NCBI RefSeq assembly: GCF_040546685.1
Contig: NZ_JBEPOH010000002.1
Span: 558,001 to 622,000, forward strand
Direction of reading: 5' to 3'
Source: Variovorax sp. OAS795
Lineage (GTDB): Bacteria; Pseudomonadota; Gammaproteobacteria; Burkholderiales; Burkholderiaceae_C
DNA length: 64,000 nt
Shown in pieces: positions 17,081 to 25,218 of the stretch. A model generated the notes under the pieces. The model was not told where the DNA came from and ran no database searches. It saw only the letters and a list, made by a program, of their open reading frames with translations. Each line of letters opens with the position of its first letter. The first letter of the stretch is position 1. A program made the position numbers and the translations under genes.

Positions 17081-18055
17081 GTGAAGACATCGAAGATGCG
17101 AAGACTCTGCCTGGCCGCCGGCCTGGCTGCGCTGCTGGCCGCGCCGGCACTGGCGCAAACGCCCTACCCGGCGCAGCCGATCAAGCTGATCGTGCCCTAC
17201 CCCGCCGGCGGCGCCACCGACACGCTCGCGCGCACCATCGGCCAGAAGCTGCAGGAAGCCTGGGGGCAGACCGCGATGGTGGAGAACCGGCCCGGCGCGG
17301 GCGGCACCATCGGCAACAGCGTCGTTGCCAAGGCGGCGCCGGACGGCTACACGGTGCTGATTGCCATCACCGCGCTGATCCAGCAGCCGACGCTCATGGA
17401 AAAGCTGCCCTACGACCCGCTGAAGGACCTCGCACCGGTCACGATGATCGCGCGCAGCCCCAGCATGCTGGCCGTGCCGCTCGACTCACCGGCCAAGGAC
17501 CTGAAGAGCTTCATCGCGCTGGTCAAGGCCAGCCCGGGCAAGTACAACTTCGGCAGCTACGGCGCGGGCACCTCCTCGCACATCCAGGGGGCGCTGCTCA
17601 ACATGCAGGCCGGCATCGACCTGGTGCACGTGCCGTTCCAGGGCGCCGCGCCGCTCGTGACCAACCTGGTGGGCGGCCAGCTCGCCTCGGCCTTCATCGA
17701 CAGCGCGACCGCGCGGCCGCACCTCAAGTCGATGCGGCCGCTGGCCGTGACCGGCACGCAGCGCATGCCCGGCCTGCCCGACGTGCCCACCTTTGCCGAA
17801 CTGGGCTACCACTCGTTCGATCCGTATGGCTGGTTCGGCGTGTTCCTGCCGGCCGCCACGCCGGCCCCCGTGGTGCAGAAGCTCTCGGACGAGATCAACC
17901 GCATCGTGCACCTGCCGGAGGTCAGCGCCAAGATCGAGGCGCTGGGCCTGCAGGTGGCGGGCGGCAAGCCCGAAGAGTTCCAGAAGGTGGTGCGCGGGGA
18001 TGCCGCCATCTACGCAAAGATCATCAAGGACGCCAACATCCGCGTGGCGCAGTGA
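17081..18055 (+). CDS. Bug-type periplasmic solute-binding protein (TTT family)
   Basis: 324 residues from a GTG at 17081, ten bases after a strong GAGGAG. A signal peptide (about residues 1-25, ending LAQ) precedes TPYPAQPIKLIVPYPAGGATD, the Bug receptor signature. It closes cluster A and is followed by a GC-rich hairpin. As with the receptor at 6490, no membrane subunits are nearby. The ligand is presumably the carboxylate activated by the cluster's CoA ligases. Confidence 0.9.
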   Translation: MKTSKMRRLCLAAGLAALLAAPALAQTPYPAQPIKLIVPYPAGGATDTLARTIGQKLQEAWGQTAMVENRPGAGGTIGNSVVAKAAPDGYTVLIAITALIQQPTLMEKLPYDPLKDLAPVTMIARSPSMLAVPLDSPAKDLKSFIALVKASPGKYNFGSYGAGTSSHIQGALLNMQAGIDLVHVPFQGAAPLVTNLVGGQLASAFIDSATARPHLKSMRPLAVTGTQRMPGLPDVPTFAELGYHSFDPYGWFGVFLPAATPAPVVQKLSDEINRIVHLPEVSAKIEALGLQVAGGKPEEFQKVVRGDAAIYAKIIKDANIRVAQ

Positions 18056-18058
18056 GGG

Positions 18059-18076
18059 CGGCGCCCTGAGGCGCCG
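18059..18076 (+). terminator. hairpin after the last gene of cluster A
   Basis: CGGCGCC (18059-18065) and GGCGCCG (18070-18076) form a perfect seven-pair stem with a four-base loop, four bases after the receptor stop. There is no clear T run behind it, so termination may be weak or Rho-assisted. The rest of 18077-18311 shows no recognisable gene. Confidence 0.45.
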
Positions 18077-18311
18077 GAACTTCGCTTCAATGGGCCATGC
18101 ACCTCGCGGCGTGGCTCTGGCGTGGGGTCCGAACGGGCGTCCGTCCAAAAGTAGGCGCAGCGTTGCGCGTGACTGTGGGTGTCATGTGTTCTCCCAGGAC
18201 GCGACAAAATCGGACTTTCGTCACGGCCACCGGGTTTCGTTCCCGGGCGTCGTCACCGGCGCCCGACCATTGGCTACATTCGCGCCCAACGATGAAGCCC
18301 TATTCGCGCGA

Positions 18312-18740
18312 ATGATCTACCGACTGGATCCTGTCTACCTGGAGCGACTGGAAGGTCAAAAGAACTTGAGGATGTTCTACGGCCATTCAATCGCGCTAGG
18401 TGTCTTCGTCGTATCAATCTCGCAGCTGGGGATCCGCGCAGCACCTCTCGCCGCCCTCGCCTTCGGCGCATCCGCTTTTTTTCATTGGAAGCTCGACCAG
18501 ATTCATGCCCAGAACATGAAATCGGCCGAAGACTTCGAGGTTGAAGTCGTCGACGGCTACCTCGTTTTCCGGTCCGCGGTAGACGAGCATCGTCTCTTCC
18601 TGAAAGACCTTGAATCGGCTCGACAAGCATCCAGATTCGAGCCCATCAAACTGGTTTTCAGTGGGAGACCTCCGCTCAAGCTCGAAGGCTTGCGTGATGC
18701 ACACAAGCTGGTCGACGAACTTGCCGGGCACGTCCGATAG
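18312..18740 (+). CDS. unrecognised small membrane-associated protein
   Basis: 142 residues from the ATG at 18312; no clear ribosome site is seen and an in-frame TTG 14 codons upstream is possible. One or two hydrophobic helices (about residues 20-58) are followed by a soluble part that alternates charged and hydrophobic residues (about 65-142). The order, an N-terminal membrane anchor and a small cytoplasmic domain, recalls YcxB-like proteins, but I do not recognise the family. Codon use is less GC-skewed than in cluster A, which suggests a different origin. Confidence 0.5.
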   Translation: MIYRLDPVYLERLEGQKNLRMFYGHSIALGVFVVSISQLGIRAAPLAALAFGASAFFHWKLDQIHAQNMKSAEDFEVEVVDGYLVFRSAVDEHRLFLKDLESARQASRFEPIKLVFSGRPPLKLEGLRDAHKLVDELAGHVR

Positions 18741-18935
18741 CCCTTGGCGAGCATTTGGCCAGTCGCTGAAGTTGGCTGTGCCCCTCCCATTCGCTCTTCC
18801 TCAAAATGCACAAGTCCCCCCCTCTTTCGCAAGGAGAATACAACGGCCCACCGGCCGCAAAGAAGGATCGGTGGAGACTATCGCGACCAGCGACACGCAA
18901 AGGACCAAGCCCTCTCCGACGCAAAGCGAAGTTCA

Positions 18936-19292
18936 ATGCACGCCAACGTGCATCGCGGCCGTGACTACACGCCTCTTTTCAAGTTCCTGCTGGCGAATGT
19001 AGGCAAGTCTTGGAACGAGATTTACTCAGAAGCGGCTAGCCGGCTCGATCGTCCCGAGCCGATTTTCTGGTTGGTTGCGTTGACTGAACGCGATCGTCGT
19101 GAGTTCGTTCGCGTGGGGGAGTCGTCCTACTACAGTGGCCTCTATGTCGACGACGGCCTTCTGCTACGAGTCAATCCGAAGCTCGGACCGTCCAGCCTGG
19201 CTCCGAGTTGCAAATGCTGTACACACACGTTCAACGGTGTCCGCTTCACTCAGCCGTTCCGATTGGCGGATTCCGCCTTAGAGTCAGGTTGA
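18936..19292 (+). CDS. conserved-looking hypothetical protein, possibly frameshifted at its N-terminus
   Basis: 118 residues from the ATG at 18936. The chain GRDYTPLFKFLLANVGKS, the FWLVAL strand, the YVDDGLLLRVNP segment and the CKCC motif look like a real small globular protein, though I cannot name it. The start has no good ribosome site. Another frame from the ATG at 18806 gives 52 basic residues ending KAKFNAR just where this frame reads NVHRGRDY, so the true gene may be 18806-19292 broken by one extra base near 18945. No function is proposed. Confidence 0.45.
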   Translation: MHANVHRGRDYTPLFKFLLANVGKSWNEIYSEAASRLDRPEPIFWLVALTERDRREFVRVGESSYYSGLYVDDGLLLRVNPKLGPSSLAPSCKCCTHTFNGVRFTQPFRLADSALESG

Positions 19293-19396
19293 AATTCTGA
19301 GGTTAGGCGTACTCCTGCTGCAACGTTTTCGAGCCGAGCAAGTCAAGCCTTGTCCCGATCGACAATGTCTGCAGTTTCACACGGTTGCGAGCCAGC

Positions 19397-19696
19397 ATGA
19401 CCAAGATTTATGTTTACGGGGCTGAGGCGACGTACGCCGGAGAAGGCGACTACGAATGGGAAGCGCCCACCCTCGGTGCCACACATAGGCTTATGCTTTT
19501 TCTGGCACAAGAAGAAAATATCTCTCGAGAGGACAAAGCCACATCAGAGCTGGCGCGATTTGGATTCATCGAAGTGCACGTCGCCGCTGGGCGACCGATC
19601 GAGGTTGAATCGCTCAACGACCCGCGGATGCATGCGTTCAAGAAGCACTATGAGGGTGCGCTGTCAGAGGGCTCCTCACTTGTTTGGTATCCGTAG
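19397..19696 (+). CDS. unrecognised small protein
   Basis: 99 residues from the ATG at 19397. The protein is acidic in its first half (YAGEGDYEWEAP) and has an alternating strand-like FGFIEVHVAAGRPIEVESL in the middle; no signal, membrane helix or known motif is visible. Base composition is lower in GC than in the catabolic clusters on each side, as with its neighbours at 18312 and 18936. The region looks like an accessory insertion or a decaying junction. Confidence 0.45.
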   Translation: MTKIYVYGAEATYAGEGDYEWEAPTLGATHRLMLFLAQEENISREDKATSELARFGFIEVHVAAGRPIEVESLNDPRMHAFKKHYEGALSEGSSLVWYP

Positions 19697-19846
19697 TGGA
19701 GCTAAGTGGGAAAGGCAACATTCGGCCTCAACCGGTCGTTTGCCGCGCTGCTGATTTCGACGGGTAGCCGACGTTCGAGGGCCCGTGCAATGATGTCTGT
19801 TCGGTTCCGGACCGCTTGCCGTTCCAGGATGCCCGAGAATCTCCGC

Positions 19847-20606
19847 ATGCCCCATGCAGTCGCCCGCCTGCGCTCCGCCCGCCTGGCGCGCAGCTCCAAA
19901 CCCTTTCTTGCCCGTGGCGGCTTCAAGCGCGAGCGCTGCGTGGACTGCCGGCTGGTGCCCAGCCATTGCATGTGTTCCGTGCGCCCTTCGTTGACCCACG
20001 CGCGCAGGGGTGTGTTTGCTCATGGCGGACATCGAGCCGCTCAAACCGAGCAACACGGGCTGGTTGGTCGCCGATGTGGTGGCCGATACCTTCGCCTTTG
20101 GGTGGACGCGCACCGACGCCGACCGAGACCTCCTGGCCTTGTTGAGTGACCCGCAATGGCAGCCCTACGTCGTGTTTCCGGGCCAGTACGCAGCGCCCGA
20201 ACGGGTGGTGCGCACCGTTGATCCTCCCGACAGCCTCTTGGATGACGCTCGGCAGAAGCGCCCGCTCTTCATCGTGCTGGATGGGACCTGGTCCGAGGCG
20301 CGCAAGATGTTCCGAAGAAGCCCTTACCTGGACCGACTGCCGGTGTTGAGCCTGGAGCCCGACCGGACATCGCAATACAAGCTGCGCAGCTCCGGGCGCA
20401 CCGACCACCTTTGCACCAGCGAGGTGGCCGCCCTGTGCATGAAGCTCGCGGGCGAACGCGTTGCCGAGCAAACGCTGGAGGCCTACCTGGCGGTGTTTAC
20501 CCACCACTATCTACACGCGAAAAACCAACAGCCCATCGTGTGGGATGGCTTGGCCCACCAGCAATTGCACGAGGCGTCGCACCTGCCAACGGGATCTCTG
20601 GGGTAG
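19847..20606 (+). pseudogene. tapT: DTW-domain protein (tRNA-uridine aminocarboxypropyltransferase, TapT/YfiP-like), frameshifted
   Basis: The N-terminal part from the ATG at 19847 holds the zinc-site cysteines (RCVDCRLVPSHCMC). The rest (MADIEPLKPSNTGW onwards, with LDGTWSEARKMF as the DTW-type motif and HLCTSEVA) is in another frame. Removing one A near 19994 joins them as SL-PTRAGVCLLMADIEP, which reads smoothly. Intact members add a 3-amino-3-carboxypropyl group from S-adenosylmethionine to a uridine in tRNA. Either the gene is broken by a one-base insertion or the sequence has an error. Everything downstream of the shift is otherwise complete to the stop. Confidence 0.75.
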
Positions 20607-20689
20607 GTGCTCAAAGGAACTGCTGGCAGAGCTGAACGCCCATGGCGCTCCAGTTCCGGAGGCTGAATTCGTGTACAGACTGACCGACG

Positions 20690-20732
20690 TCTTGTGGCCG
20701 GCTACGGCCGTTCCGTCCCGACGGCCACAAGA
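20690..20732. repeat. perfect inverted repeat between convergent genes
   Basis: TCTTGTGGCCG (20690-20700) and CGGCCACAAGA (20722-20732) form an 11-pair stem with a 21-base loop between the converging DTW and acyl-CoA dehydrogenase genes. It could act as a bidirectional terminator, but no T run follows on either strand. The sequence from 20607 to about 20690 also reads like a coding remnant. Confidence 0.45.
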
Positions 20733-20782
20733 ACGAGGAATCGATGCTTGGCAAAAAGAGCTTCGCCTGCACATCATTTTCG

Positions 20783-22573
20783 TCAGTACATATCGGCTGG
20801 CAGCGCCGTCACGCTCTCCGCACCCTCGACGATGCTGTCGCGCATCCCCGGCACCTTGTTCAGGATGTGCTCGGCATAGAAGCGCGCCGTGGCCACCTTG
20901 GCCTGCATGAAGGCGGTATCGACGTTGCGCGAGGCCAGGTCTTCCGCGATGACCAGCGAGCGTGCGAGCTGCCAGCCGGCCATGAGGTTGCCCGCGAGCA
21001 TCAGGTAGGGCACGCTGCCCGCGAACACCGCGTTCGGCGATGCCTTGGTCTGCCCCGCGACGAAATCGACCACCTGCACGAAGGCCTCGCGTGCGGCCTT
21101 CAGGCGCTTCCGCACCGCGGCGGCCGCTGCGCTGTCGTGCTTCGCAAGCTCGCCCTCGGTCTTCTCGATCTGCGCGGCGATGGCCTTGGCGGTCTGGCCG
21201 CCGTCGCGCGCGGTCTTGCGGCCCACGAGGTCGTTGGCCTGGATCGCGGTGGTGCCTTCGTAGATCGTCAGGATCTTGGCATCGCGGTAGTACTGCGCCG
21301 CGCCGGTCTCCTCGATGAAGCCCATGCCGCCGTGCACCTGCACGCCCAGCGAGGTCACTTCCAGGCTCATCTCGGTGCTGTAGCCCTTGACCAGCGGCAC
21401 CATGAATTCATAGAACGCCTGGTTCTGCTTGCGCGCGTCCGCATCGGGGTGATGGTGCGCGGCGTCGTAGGCGGCGGCAGCCACGCTCGCCATGGCGCGG
21501 CAGCCTTCGGTACAGGCACGCATGGTCATCAGCATGCGCTTGACGTCGGGGTGGTGGATGATCGGCGCGCTGGCGTTGATCGAACCGTCGACCGGGCGGC
21601 TCTGCACGCGGTCCTTGGCGTAGGCCACGGCGTGCTGGTAGGCGCGCTCGGCAATGGCGATGCCCTGCATGCCCACGGCATAGCGGGCCGAGTTCATCAT
21701 GATGAACATGTACTCGAGGCCGCGGTTCTCCTGGCCTACGAGATAACCGACGGCGCCACCGTTGTCGCCGTACTGCAGCACCGCCGTGGGCGAGGCCTTG
21801 ATGCCCATCTTGTGCTCGATGCTCACGCAGTGCACGTCGTTGCGCTCGCCCAGGGACCCGTCCTTGCCGACGATGAACTTGGGCACCACGAACAGGCTGA
21901 TGCCCTTCACGCCTTCGGGCGCGCCGGTGACGCGGGCCAGCACCAGGTGCACGATGTTCTCGGCCATGTCGTGCTCACCGTAGGTGATGAAGATCTTGGT
22001 GCCGAACACCTTGTAGGTGCCATCGGCCTGGGGCTCGGCGCGGCTGCGCACCATGGCCAGGTCGCTGCCGGCCTGCGGCTCGGTGAGGTTCATGGTGCCG
22101 GTCCACTGGCCGCTCACCAGCTTCTCCAGGTACACCGCCTTCAGTTCGTCGGAGCCGGCTGTGAGCAGCGCCTCGATGGCGCCGTCGCTCAGGAGCGGGC
22201 ACAACGCGAAGCTCATGTTGGCCGAGTTGAGCATCTCGCCGCAGGCCGCGCCGATGGTCTTGGGCAGGCCCTGGCCGCCGAAGTCCGCCGGATGCTGCAG
22301 GCCCTGCCAGCCGCCCGACACGTACTGCGCGAACGCTTCCTTGAAGCCCGGCGTGGTCACGACCTCGCCGTCCTTGAAGGACGACGGGTTGCGGTCGCCC
22401 GCCACGTTCAGCGGCGCAACCACGTCCTGGTTGAAGCGCGCGCATTCCTCGAGCACGGCCTGCGCGGTCTCGAGGCCGGCGTCTTCGAAGCCGGGCAGCT
22501 TGGCGATCTCGCCGATGTTGGCCAGGTGCTCGATGTCGAACAGCATGTCCTTGAGGGGGGCGGTGTAGCTCAT
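20783..22573 (-). CDS. acyl-CoA dehydrogenase with C-terminal extension (FadE/DmdC-like)
   Basis: 596 residues from the ATG at 22573, which follows AGGAAAG in the end of the MarR gene; an upstream in-frame ATG is less likely. The length and the C-terminal helical domain (about residues 460-596) are those of the large dehydrogenases related to FadE and methylmercaptopropionyl-CoA dehydrogenase. Motifs include MNLTEPQAGSDL, FITYGEHD, HGGMGFIEE and IYEGTTAIQ with the catalytic Glu439. It should oxidise an acyl-CoA and pass electrons to ETF. It is co-transcribed with and tightly coupled to the MarR regulator. Confidence 0.92.
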   Translation of the reverse strand: MSYTAPLKDMLFDIEHLANIGEIAKLPGFEDAGLETAQAVLEECARFNQDVVAPLNVAGDRNPSSFKDGEVVTTPGFKEAFAQYVSGGWQGLQHPADFGGQGLPKTIGAACGEMLNSANMSFALCPLLSDGAIEALLTAGSDELKAVYLEKLVSGQWTGTMNLTEPQAGSDLAMVRSRAEPQADGTYKVFGTKIFITYGEHDMAENIVHLVLARVTGAPEGVKGISLFVVPKFIVGKDGSLGERNDVHCVSIEHKMGIKASPTAVLQYGDNGGAVGYLVGQENRGLEYMFIMMNSARYAVGMQGIAIAERAYQHAVAYAKDRVQSRPVDGSINASAPIIHHPDVKRMLMTMRACTEGCRAMASVAAAAYDAAHHHPDADARKQNQAFYEFMVPLVKGYSTEMSLEVTSLGVQVHGGMGFIEETGAAQYYRDAKILTIYEGTTAIQANDLVGRKTARDGGQTAKAIAAQIEKTEGELAKHDSAAAAAVRKRLKAAREAFVQVVDFVAGQTKASPNAVFAGSVPYLMLAGNLMAGWQLARSLVIAEDLASRNVDTAFMQAKVATARFYAEHILNKVPGMRDSIVEGAESVTALPADMY

Positions 22574-22574
22574 C

Positions 22575-23102
22575 TCAACTTTCCTTTTCCTTCCTTTCAT
22601 GAGCATCCACGAGCTGCGCGAGCAACCTCATGAAAACAACGCGATCTTCTGGCGACAGCGGTTCGATCAGCAGTTCTTGAGAGCGGTGAATGCTTTCTTG
22701 CAAGTCGTTGATCAGGTTGAGTCCATCCGTGGTGATTACCGAAAGCCTTGATCGACGATCGTCCGGGTTGACGCGGGTTTCGACCAACCCTTTGTCACCG
22801 AGACGCTTCAGAACTTCCGCCGTCGTTGTCCGGTCCAGCGAAAGCTCTCGACCGATCGCTTTCTGATCCAGCCAAGGGTTCATCGAAAGCGCCGTCAGCA
22901 TGCCGACCTGCAGCGGAGTGATGCTTTCGGACTTGCATAGATCAAAAAAGATCGCCTGTCCGATCTGGGTCAACCTGCGGATGAGGAAACCCGGGCGGCG
23001 CCACATGACTTGGCGCAATGGATTGAAGGGCTCCAGGACCGGGGGCTTGGTCACTTCGGCGGAACCGGGTGTCTTTTTGTGAGCGGGAGAGCGCTTTGTC
23101 AT
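22575..23102 (-). CDS. MarR-family transcriptional regulator, candidate PicR
   Basis: 175 residues with a winged helix-turn-helix: LDQKAIGRELSLDRTTTAEVLKRLGDKG followed by the wing VNPDDRRSRLSVIT. A basic N-terminal tail of about 30 residues is extra. A MarR protein (PicR) represses picolinate genes in Alcaligenes faecalis, and this gene lies just after the deformylase gene, so it is the likely repressor of the pic-like operons. It also runs into the acyl-CoA dehydrogenase gene (its stop and that start nearly touch), so control of that gene is an equal possibility. Confidence 0.85.
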   Translation of the reverse strand: MTKRSPAHKKTPGSAEVTKPPVLEPFNPLRQVMWRRPGFLIRRLTQIGQAIFFDLCKSESITPLQVGMLTALSMNPWLDQKAIGRELSLDRTTTAEVLKRLGDKGLVETRVNPDDRRSRLSVITTDGLNLINDLQESIHRSQELLIEPLSPEDRVVFMRLLAQLVDAHERKEKES

Positions 23103-23186
23103 TGTCTCGAGATCGCTGATAGTGGCGGCCGACGAGTTTATCGACTCCCCTGCTTGTGAATGGAAACAAGCGCGCTTCAGGTTGCC

Positions 23187-23993
23187 CTAGCGCAGGTCGA
23201 CCTTCAGGTATTCACCAAGCAAGCGGTGGAAATCTTCCTCGTCATCCCACGGGATCATGTGCCCAGCGTTCAATGCGGTGCATTGCAACAATCCAGGCGC
23301 GAGAGCCTCGATTTCCGCCAAATCTTCCGGCAGCATCACCCCTCCTCGCCCCGCCGCCATCAGAAGTCCAGGCGTCTGCAGTTTGGGTAGATCAGCATGA
23401 ATGTCGTCCTTGTGGAAGCCAGCATGCGCCTGGACGATGGCACCCTGGTCGCACGTATGAAGCCATTCGGCCCGAAGCTGCACTTGTTCGTCTGTCCAAG
23501 TGGGTGCATAGGGGCGAAGCTCTTCGGCCGTGATGCCGCTGACAGCCATTTGGATCGACTCGACATACCAAGACAGAGGGACTGGGTAAGGTCGGCGGCC
23601 CGGGCCGGACATTGGCGGATCGACCAGCAGCAGCCTGGCCATGCGTCCCGGATCGAGCGCTGCGGCGCGAATCGCCACGCGGGCGCCCATTGAGTGACCC
23701 AGTACCGTCACGGACGACCACCCCAGGACGCCCAGCAGATCCAGCACATCGGCCGCCATGGCGTCAAGGCTCGCGTCCATCCCGGGCGCGCTGAAGGACA
23801 GACCGCGCCCACGGAAGTCAAGGACATGGACGTCGAAGTGCCGCGCCAAACGCTCGGCGACGAAGCCCCACGTGATCGCGGGGCTTGTGATTCCGGGCAA
23901 CAGGAGCAGTCGAGGGCCCTGCCCTCCGTAGCGCAAGAGGTGCAGCCGCACCCCGTTCGCTCGGACGTGATAGCCATGAAGAAAGCGACCCAT
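23187..23993 (-). CDS. nicD: N-formylmaleamate deformylase (NicD/PicE type)
   Basis: 268 residues from the ATG at 23993. With this start the catalytic triad falls at Ser101 (GHSMGA), Asp125 (LLVDPP) and His245 (NAGHMIPWDD), the same numbers as in Pseudomonas putida NicD. Conserved stretches such as LLPGITSPAITWGFVAERL and DFRGRGLS also match. The enzyme hydrolyses N-formylmaleamate to maleamate and formate, the step after ring opening of 2,5-dihydroxypyridine. The substrate is made by NicX at 33291 and the product is used by NicF at 34331. The gene follows the hydroxylase genes by one base. Confidence 0.92.
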   Translation of the reverse strand: MGRFLHGYHVRANGVRLHLLRYGGQGPRLLLLPGITSPAITWGFVAERLARHFDVHVLDFRGRGLSFSAPGMDASLDAMAADVLDLLGVLGWSSVTVLGHSMGARVAIRAAALDPGRMARLLLVDPPMSGPGRRPYPVPLSWYVESIQMAVSGITAEELRPYAPTWTDEQVQLRAEWLHTCDQGAIVQAHAGFHKDDIHADLPKLQTPGLLMAAGRGGVMLPEDLAEIEALAPGLLQCTALNAGHMIPWDDEEDFHRLLGEYLKVDLR

Positions 23994-23994
23994 G

Positions 23995-25212
23995 TCAGGC
24001 CTGCGGCGACTTTCCAAACCAGCCACGGATACGACTCCAGAGCACGCTCCACATCATCCCGGCGACGGAAACCGTGGGTTGTGGTTCGCTGGAAGCACCC
24101 GTATGCCCGCCCAGCCTTCGCGTGATCTGCTTTCCAAAGTCCGCGACCATGCGGCGCACGAAATCCTTCACGAGCCCGGAGCGCGAGAATTGAGCGAGCG
24201 GACCCTGAAGGGCATAGATCATGTCCACGTGGACACGGGTGCTGCCGGCCGACAGTGCTTCCAGGCGATAGATGATGTCTCCCTGGGTGCGCGATTTGCT
24301 CAGGCTGTCCTGGCCGGCACCACGCAGCACTGCGCGCCTGGCAACGTCGTCACGCTCCAGCCGCGCTGCACCGGCGAAGGCCGCCGACATCGGACCGAAC
24401 TTGATCGCGATGGTGCCCTTGACCCTCTCCCCTTCGTGCGAGTCGATGGTTGCACCGGGCAAGCAGGAGGCAACCGCAGGCAGGTCGCCCATGAACTCCC
24501 ACACCTGATCCGCCGGATAGGGCACATCGAAATGCACTTCGATCGCGTTGCCCTTGGCCTTGGCCTTGGCCATCGCGACGGGATCGACCTCCGCCATTTC
24601 CGCGGAAGCCACCGGATCCGCCGCTGGCGGCTTGGCGGGGGATCGGGCGGGCAGCTGCGCCTGATTCGGTGACGTGAGCCGGTCCACTGCAATGGTCCGC
24701 GGCAAGCTCAGTGCCTTTCGCAGGTTTTCGACTTGCGTGTCGGGGGTGTCACGCTGCTGTTGCAGCACATCCAGGATGGCGTCCACGATGCCCTGGTATC
24801 CGGTGCAACGGCACAGGTTCCCGGACAGCTCGAGGCGCACGCGCGCCTCGTCGGCATGGGGCACGCGGAGCACGATGTCACGCGCCGTGGTGAGCATTCC
24901 GGGTGTGCAAAAGCCGCACTGCAATGCATGGTGACGCGTGAACGCCGGGCGCAGCCTCTGCATCACTGCATCATCGTCGTAGCCCTCGATGGTGGTGACC
25001 TCCTGGCCCTCGCACGCCACGGCAAAAGTGATGCATGAGCGTGTCGGTTGCCCGTTGACGAGCACCGTGCAGGCGCCGCAGACGCCATGCTCGCAGCCAA
25101 GGTGGGTTCCTGTGAGGCGCAGTTCGTCCCGCAGGAAGTCGCCGAGATGCATCCGCGGCTCGGCGCGCCGGCTGTAGCCGCGGCCATTGACCTGAATAGA
25201 GATGGAGTCCAA
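23995..25212 (-). CDS. molybdenum hydroxylase small subunit, [2Fe-2S] protein fused to a CoxG domain
   Basis: 405 residues, far longer than the usual 150-170. Residues 1 to about 165 are the xanthine-dehydrogenase-type iron-sulfur subunit, with the plant-type cluster (CEHGVCGACT) and the second cluster (CGFCTPGM, CRCTGY). A linker (about 165-225) leads to a CoxG/SRPBCC domain (about 225-370, DQVWEFMGDLPAVASCLPG), then a tail with a hydrophobic segment near the end (VAGMMWSVLWSRIRGWF). CoxG proteins anchor or help assemble CO dehydrogenase at the membrane. It follows the FAD subunit by six bases. Confidence 0.9.
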   Translation of the reverse strand: MDSISIQVNGRGYSRRAEPRMHLGDFLRDELRLTGTHLGCEHGVCGACTVLVNGQPTRSCITFAVACEGQEVTTIEGYDDDAVMQRLRPAFTRHHALQCGFCTPGMLTTARDIVLRVPHADEARVRLELSGNLCRCTGYQGIVDAILDVLQQQRDTPDTQVENLRKALSLPRTIAVDRLTSPNQAQLPARSPAKPPAADPVASAEMAEVDPVAMAKAKAKGNAIEVHFDVPYPADQVWEFMGDLPAVASCLPGATIDSHEGERVKGTIAIKFGPMSAAFAGAARLERDDVARRAVLRGAGQDSLSKSRTQGDIIYRLEALSAGSTRVHVDMIYALQGPLAQFSRSGLVKDFVRRMVADFGKQITRRLGGHTGASSEPQPTVSVAGMMWSVLWSRIRGWFGKSPQA

Positions 25213-25218
25213 GTCTGC

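Noticed and set aside
20744..22633. Long open frame on the plus strand opposite the acyl-CoA dehydrogenase gene
   Set aside because: It is antisense to a well-supported gene with a complete set of family motifs, and its own product is rich in His, Arg and Gly without any domain; it results from high GC.
23153..23171. GCTTGT/ACAAGC hairpin between the deformylase and MarR genes as a terminator
   Set aside because: The six-pair stem is not followed by a T run and lies inside a short gap of co-directional genes; evidence is too weak.
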